Source of the DNA: Kiloniellaceae bacterium
GTDB lineage: Bacteria; Pseudomonadota; Alphaproteobacteria; Kiloniellales; Kiloniellaceae
Assembly (NCBI GenBank): GCA_021776195.1
Contig: JAJFGK010000015.1
Location: 52,140-116,139, forward strand
Direction: 5' to 3'
DNA length: 64,000 bases
This document shows, one piece after another, positions 57,451 through 64,000 of the stretch. Made by a program: the position numbers and the translations under genes. Numbering within the stretch: the first letter of the stretch is position 1; each line of letters opens with the position of its first letter. The notes under the pieces are model-generated. The model did no database searches, was not told where the DNA came from, and was given only the letters and a program-made list of their open reading frames with translations.

Positions 57451-58347
57451 ATGAGACCAAGCTCCAATACTGGACGTCGGCCGAGAGGGCGACCGAATCG
57501 TAAGCACGGGCCAGGACAACCCGGACGCAATCAAAGCCTCGACAGCAGCGGCCCCGAGGGCCGCATTCGCGGCAACGCCAGCCAGATTTACGAACGCTAT
57601 CTGGCGATGGCGCGGGATGCCTATTCCAGCGGCGACAGGGTGGCCGCCGAGACCTTCTTCCAGCATGCCGAGCACTACTACCGCGTGGTGAACGACAGCA
57701 CCGATCCGGAGCCCTTGAACCCCGGCAACCGTCCGCGCCATGGCGAGGAGGCCAACGGGCAGGACAACGAGTCCGCCGGCAACGGCCGTGGCCAGCCCGA
57801 CGGCGCGCAGCGAAATGCCGACGGGGCGCAGCGAAACGCCGACGGGGCGCAGCGAAATGCCGACAGTAACCAGCGAAACTCTGGTGGCGGGTCGCAGCGA
57901 AACGCTGGCGAGGGCGCGCCGCGAGTTTCGGTGACCGACGAGCGTGGCGGTCAAACCAGGGGACCATCCAAGGCGCCGCAGCCGGTCGCCCGCGACGACC
58001 TTGCCCTGCCCGCCAGCGTCCTTCCCGCCGGGTCGGCGCCGTTGGCTCAACCGGCCATCGCCGGGCTTGAGCCGCAGCCGGATCTCGCGGAGTCGATCCC
58101 CGCGGCTATTCCGCTCGTCGTGCCGGCTGATGACAGCGGCAACGAGCCGGTCAAGCCGCGCCGTGGTCGCGTGCCGCGCAAGCGCCTGACAACCAAGTCG
58201 GCGGCGAAGCCGGCAGCCGCGGACAGCGATGCCGATGCGAGCGGCCCGCCGGTGCCGGCCGCGGGAGATGGCGGCGCGGCAGATGACGCTGCGGGAGACG
58301 ACGCCCCGGGAGACGACGCCCCAGGAGACGACGCCAAGGACTCCTAG
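57451..58347 (+). CDS. DUF4167 domain-containing protein
   Basis: 298 residues from the ATG at 57451. The conserved part is the first ~95 residues: basic RRPRGRPNRK, then RIRGNASQIYERYLAMARDAYSSGDRVAAE and FFQHAEHYYRVVND. The rest is low-complexity, including a 21-bp tandem repeat (DGAQRNA), an Ala/Pro-rich span, a basic RRGRVPRKR patch and an acidic GDDAP repeat at the C-terminus (58294-58338, 3 x 15 bp). A common, uncharacterised alphaproteobacterial protein; the basic N-terminus suggests RNA binding. Confidence 0.88.
   Translation: MRPSSNTGRRPRGRPNRKHGPGQPGRNQSLDSSGPEGRIRGNASQIYERYLAMARDAYSSGDRVAAETFFQHAEHYYRVVNDSTDPEPLNPGNRPRHGEEANGQDNESAGNGRGQPDGAQRNADGAQRNADGAQRNADSNQRNSGGGSQRNAGEGAPRVSVTDERGGQTRGPSKAPQPVARDDLALPASVLPAGSAPLAQPAIAGLEPQPDLAESIPAAIPLVVPADDSGNEPVKPRRGRVPRKRLTTKSAAKPAAADSDADASGPPVPAAGDGGAADDAAGDDAPGDDAPGDDAKDS
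57799..57882 (+). repeat. In-frame 21-bp tandem repeat, four copies, in the DUF4167 gene
   Basis: Four units encode D-G-A-Q-R-N-A three times and a diverged fourth (D-S-N-Q-R-N-S). It falls in the variable region after the conserved domain. Confidence 0.85.
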
Positions 58348-58369
58348 GCCGCGTCGCCTGCGTCGCCGA

Positions 58370-59134
58370 TCACGGATCTGGCGGCACCAGCCGATCGCCC
58401 CTGTGCAGCAGACCTTCACCGACCACCTCGGCATAGACCCCCATGTTCATGTGGCCGTAACCCTTGCGCAGGGTCAGGGGGATGTTGAGATCGCGTTCGG
58501 CGGACTGCGGATTGACGTTGGTCGCGGCGCAACGCTCGATCGGCTGGGTCACCCGCAGGCGTGCCTCGCCCAGGGTCAGGGTCTGCCCGACCCAGCCGAA
58601 TTCCTGCCAGGGTTTGTCGCTCTCGATGTAGAGATTTCCGCGAAAGCGTTGCGGATCGATGACGCCCCGCGCGACCCGTTCCAGGTCGCGCACCGAGGCC
58701 AGGTTGATGATCGAGACCCACTTGTCCGGGGCATCGGTGAAGGCGACGCCCTCGGCCGTGACCAGCTTGGGCGTGCCCAGGCTGCTGCCGGCCATGAAAC
58801 CGGCGAAGAACTGCCCGATCAGGGTGCGGCCCATGATGTCGTCCGGCTGGCCGGAGACGACCTGCTTGCCGTCGCGCAGCAGCGTGAGTAGGCCGCTGTT
58901 TTCGTCGAACCGGACCCGCAGCTGGGCCAATCTTTCGTCCCGCGCCAGCATCAGGAAGTTGGTTCGGGGCAGCCATCGCGGGTCGGCCGAGTCATAGCGA
59001 CTGGTGCCGTGGGCGAGGGCGAAGCGGCGGTCGTGCGGCAGGCACCCGCCCACACTGAGCTGCACGCTTTCCAGACTCTCGGCGCTCAGACCCTTGACCG
59101 GATAGCGGCAGATTTCGGCGATCTCTATGCTCAT
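58370..59134 (-). CDS. MOSC domain-containing protein (YcbX/mARC-like)
   Basis: 254 residues from the ATG at 59134. N-terminal MOSC_N barrel (AEICRYPVKGLSAESLESV; DRRFALAHG) and C-terminal MOSC domain (RFRGNLYIES; ERCAATNVNPQSAERD), where the Cys in ERCAATNV is the Mo-cofactor ligand position of sulfurases and mARC. Likely binds molybdopterin and reduces N-hydroxylated compounds. Convergent with DUF4167, divergent from clpB. Confidence 0.9.
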   Translation of the reverse strand: MSIEIAEICRYPVKGLSAESLESVQLSVGGCLPHDRRFALAHGTSRYDSADPRWLPRTNFLMLARDERLAQLRVRFDENSGLLTLLRDGKQVVSGQPDDIMGRTLIGQFFAGFMAGSSLGTPKLVTAEGVAFTDAPDKWVSIINLASVRDLERVARGVIDPQRFRGNLYIESDKPWQEFGWVGQTLTLGEARLRVTQPIERCAATNVNPQSAERDLNIPLTLRKGYGHMNMGVYAEVVGEGLLHRGDRLVPPDP

Positions 59135-59250
59135 GCGGCGATAATTCTCTCGTTTGCCGACCGGCCGCGGCCAATCCCGGCCCAGTGAGACCCGCCGCCG
59201 CGATGCTGTCAAGAATTCGCAACAAAAGGGCTAAATCGACGTGCCGGCCC

Positions 59251-59280
59251 CTTGTGTCCTTTTTGCCACAGTCCCATATC
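59251..59280 (+). promoter_or_regulatory. Heat-shock (RpoH)-type promoter of clpB
   Basis: CTTGTGT (59251-59257) and TCCCATAT (59272-59279) are separated by 14 bp, matching the sigma-32 pattern CTTGAAA-N13/14-CCCCATnT. It lies ~130 bp upstream of the clpB start, in keeping with clpB being a heat-shock gene. Confidence 0.65.
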
Positions 59281-59408
59281 TCACTGGACAGGGCGAGGCC
59301 ACTGTCGCAAAGAAGGGCTATGCCGCATTCTGCGGGTGGCCATGAAGGTTTCAGCATCATCGGTCGCGTGCTGCCGTGAGCGGGCGCGGTGGAAGAGGGC
59401 TAAAAGAC

Positions 59409-62003
<2,595 letters not shown>

Positions 62004-62009
62004 AGGCTT

Positions 62010-63500
62010 CTAGCGTTCGGCTTTCCGGCGTGCCCGCCGATCGCCGCTCTGTCCCTGGGCCACCTGTTGCGGGGCGCGGCGATTTTCGTCGCGCAGGCGG
62101 TCGATCTCCTCGCGGGCGATGCCGAAGCGCTCCAGCGCGGCGCCGGTGAGCTTGATGCCGCTGGGCATCTTGACCTTGCGCGGATTGGTCTGCTTGCCGT
62201 TCTTCAGGATCTCATAGTGCAGGTGCGGTCCGGTGGAGCGTCCGGTCGAGCCCACATAGCCGATGATCTGGCCCTGCTTGACCCTGACGCCACCCTTGAT
62301 TCCCTTGCCGTAGCGGGAGAGGTGGGCATAGGCCGTCTTGTAGGTCGAATCGTGCCGGATGCGCACGTACTTGCCGTACGCGCCGTTGCGCCCGGCAAAG
62401 TCGATCACGCCCTTGCCCGCGGCATAGATCGGCGTCCCCTTGGGGGCGGCGAAATCGACGCCGCGATGCATCTTGTTGTAGCCCAGGACCGGATGGCGTC
62501 GCTTGCCGTAGCCCGAAGAAATCCGGGCACCGTCGACCGGGGTGCGCAGCAGGGCCCGCCGTACCGACTGGCCATTGGGATTGAAGTAGTCCCAGTCGCC
62601 GTCCTCGAGATCGTGACGATAGAGGGCGATCTCGCTGCCCGACAGGGTCATGCGGCCGAAGAACAGCTTGCCGGTCTTGGCCAACTCGCCGTCGCTGTCG
62701 TGGAAGGTCTCGTAGAAGAACTCGAAGCGATCGCCGACCTGCAGATCGCGCTGAAAGTCCACGTCGTAGGAAAAGGCGCGGATGCCCTGGATCAGCACTT
62801 TGGGCGGAAGCCCGGCCTGCTGGGCGGCGGCGGCCAGCGACGACTCGATCCGCCCGGAGACGGCGGCGAAGCGCCGTCCCAGGGGGCGTTCGACCGCCTT
62901 GGCTTGAAAGGCGTTGTCGGCGCTGCGGGTCACTGCGACTTCCTGCTCGACACTGGGCCGCAGGGAGAGCCCGAGCAGCCGGCCGGCTTCGTCGCGCCCG
63001 TCGGCCGTGACCTCGGTGCTCGAGTTGCCATCGGTGGCGCCATCGACCGCATCGCCCAGGCCGGCCAGGCGCAGATGCACCTCCTGGCCGACCTTCAGGT
63101 CGCGCGGCCGAAAGACTGCGCGCAGCGCGGTGATCGCCTCGTGGGCCTCCGAACGGTCGATCCCGGCCGAGACCAAGAGGTCCATCAGGGTGTCGCCGCG
63201 GGCCACGGTCAGGGTGAGGGCCTGGTGCAGGGGCGGCTGGGAGGCCCGAGGCGTCGTCAGGCGGGTCAGGGGACTGTTGGTCGCGGCCAGCGCGACCGCG
63301 GGGTCGGAAAGATAACCGGTCGGCTCGATCAGTCCAGCCGAGATCAGCCCGGCTTCCAAGGCCCCGGTCAGCGGCTCGTTGCTGGCGGCCAGCCCGGCAC
63401 TGGTGGCAAATAGGTTAAGGCCGGTCGCCAAAAGGCCGGCGGCGAGCGCTGATTTGAGAAGAGGTGGTCCGCGACGGTCGATACGTTTTTCCCCCCGCAT
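62010..63500 (-). CDS. M23 family metallopeptidase (murein endopeptidase-like)
   Basis: 496 residues from the ATG at 63500. A signal-peptide-like hydrophobic stretch (LLKSALAAGLLATGLNLFATSAGLA) follows a basic leader. A LysM/OapA-like segment (LTLTVARGDTLMDLLVSAG), then the LytM/M23 domain with Zn ligands in MHRGVDFAAP and the HLHYE motif (PHLHYEIL). Cleaves peptidoglycan peptide bridges in the periplasm. Convergent with clpB, 6 bp apart. The 250 bp beyond its start lead into the rRNA promoter. Confidence 0.9.
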   Translation of the reverse strand: MRGEKRIDRRGPPLLKSALAAGLLATGLNLFATSAGLAASNEPLTGALEAGLISAGLIEPTGYLSDPAVALAATNSPLTRLTTPRASQPPLHQALTLTVARGDTLMDLLVSAGIDRSEAHEAITALRAVFRPRDLKVGQEVHLRLAGLGDAVDGATDGNSSTEVTADGRDEAGRLLGLSLRPSVEQEVAVTRSADNAFQAKAVERPLGRRFAAVSGRIESSLAAAAQQAGLPPKVLIQGIRAFSYDVDFQRDLQVGDRFEFFYETFHDSDGELAKTGKLFFGRMTLSGSEIALYRHDLEDGDWDYFNPNGQSVRRALLRTPVDGARISSGYGKRRHPVLGYNKMHRGVDFAAPKGTPIYAAGKGVIDFAGRNGAYGKYVRIRHDSTYKTAYAHLSRYGKGIKGGVRVKQGQIIGYVGSTGRSTGPHLHYEILKNGKQTNPRKVKMPSGIKLTGAALERFGIAREEIDRLRDENRRAPQQVAQGQSGDRRARRKAER

Positions 63501-63751
63501 TTGCTGCGGATTTGAAACCCTGTTTACTCTCACCTTGTCCCCCGATCTTGGACACTGGTTCGCGTTTCCTCGCCCCACGGCGAATCCCTTTCGCCGTCGC
63601 GCGAACCTGGCGCAAGATGGGGCCTTCGCCAGGCGCTGTCAAATTCGAATTGGCCCTTGGCTATGAAAGGCTAAGAGAGTTAAGAAAGGGTTCGAAGCGG
63701 CCCACTTTTTCGACTCCGCCGCAAAGAGTGAAAGAAAGTTTACGAAAGCAT
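63501..63751. other. Spacer upstream of the rRNA promoter
   Basis: No convincing gene. The last 35 bases before the -35 box are A-rich (CGCAAAGAGTGAAAGAAAG), like an UP element. Short frames here lack family character. Confidence 0.5.
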
Positions 63752-63780
63752 TTGACAGGGATTGGGGCCGGCCCTATAAC
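63752..63780 (+). promoter_or_regulatory. Near-consensus promoter of an rRNA operon
   Basis: TTGACA (perfect -35, 63752-63757), a 17-bp spacer, TATAAC (five of six, 63775-63780), with an A-rich upstream element. Strong promoters of this kind in front of the leader described next are typical of rRNA operons. Confidence 0.8.
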
Positions 63781-63786
63781 CCCGAT

Positions 63787-64000
63787 CCACAGCGCAGGGC
63801 GGGGCCCCGGCCGGGGAGCCGCACTGTCGTTGCGCGCGCGTTGAAAGCGCGCTTTGAAGTTTCGATATTTGACATTGTAGATAGAGGAAGGGATACGCGG
63901 GCGGCGGTCTGTGTTGATTTTTTGGTTTTATCGTTATTGAGGTAGCGTGGACCGAGGGATTTTTTACAGTCACGCGTTCGTGGTATCCTTTTAGCATGAG
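63787..64000 (+). ncRNA. rRNA operon leader, running to the expected 16S start
   Basis: Contains AAAGCGCGCTTT (perfect palindrome, 63844-63855) and a GATAGAGGAAGGGATACGCGG segment (63880-63900) resembling the conserved leader of alphaproteobacterial rrn operons, then an AT-rich stretch typical of the region just before 16S. A second TTGACA (63869) could be a minor promoter but has a poor -10. The window ends in TAGCATGAG, the kind of sequence that opens 16S rRNA; AGTTTGATCCTGG would follow. No 16S body is present, so this rests on position and leader resemblance. Confidence 0.6.

Noticed and set aside
63464..63844. 126-codon frame across the rRNA promoter region
   Set aside because: Overlaps the M23 start region and the promoter; no ribosome site and no family character.

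Overview
The window comes from a high-GC alphaproteobacterium, most likely of the Rhodospirillales/Kiloniellales type. Evidence: alphaproteobacterial marker families (DUF1178, DUF2336, DUF4167), the order lysC - rodZ-like - ispG - hisS - prfA - prmC - DUF4167 gene - clpB, frequent GTG starts, and many 4-bp ATGA/GTGA overlaps. The order-level assignment is inference; no rRNA body is present to confirm it.

Layout. 1-7912: 3' end of tsaD, two tandem 2OG-Fe(II) oxygenase-like genes, gpsA, a YciI-like gene, a GNAT acetyltransferase, a creatininase-family hydrolase, a lipoprotein hydrolase, an MFS transporter and an EVE-domain gene. 8000-15557: acsA with a good sigma-70-type promoter, an SH3-like/DUF6765 pair, a GST divergent from an HxlR regulator, a membrane beta-propeller-like protein, a methyltransferase and inorganic pyrophosphatase. 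15573-25606: ten co-directional minus-strand genes: two GT4 glycosyltransferases, a phosphoglycerate-mutase-like phosphatase, a MurG-like glycosyltransferase, a polysaccharide-deacetylase-like protein, a membrane protein and an oligopeptide-type ABC transporter without a binding protein. A 263-bp IS630-like MITE splits this run. 25825-27932: DUF2336, a 51-residue protein and an HPt protein.

27955-35264 is the most accessory-looking region. It has phnD, phnC, phnE1 and phnE2 (a phosphonate-type importer) preceded by an iron-dependent alcohol dehydrogenase, a ureidoglycolate-lyase-like cupin and two LysR regulators, each divergent from an enzyme gene. No C-P lyase, PhnX, PhnA or PhnW homologue is visible. 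A perfect 17-bp inverted repeat brackets the phnC start.

35301-49868: secA, two parvulin-type isomerases (one with a long acidic N-terminus), argJ, mutT, a DsbA-like isomerase, an NDUFAF5/BioC-type methyltransferase, comF, grxC, a nitrilase, a small methyltransferase, DUF1178, ubiG and lysC. 50077-63500: rodZ-like gene, ispG, hisS, a glutamyl-tRNA-reductase-like gene that has lost its catalytic Cys, prfA, prmC, a DUF4167 gene, a MOSC protein, clpB behind a heat-shock-type promoter, and an M23 peptidase. The last 250 bases carry a near-consensus promoter and a leader typical of a 16S-23S-5S rRNA operon, whose 16S gene probably begins at the very edge.

Across the window, short in-frame tandem duplications (mostly 15, 18, 21 or 30 bp) recur in unrelated genes, which suggests replication slippage is common in this genome.
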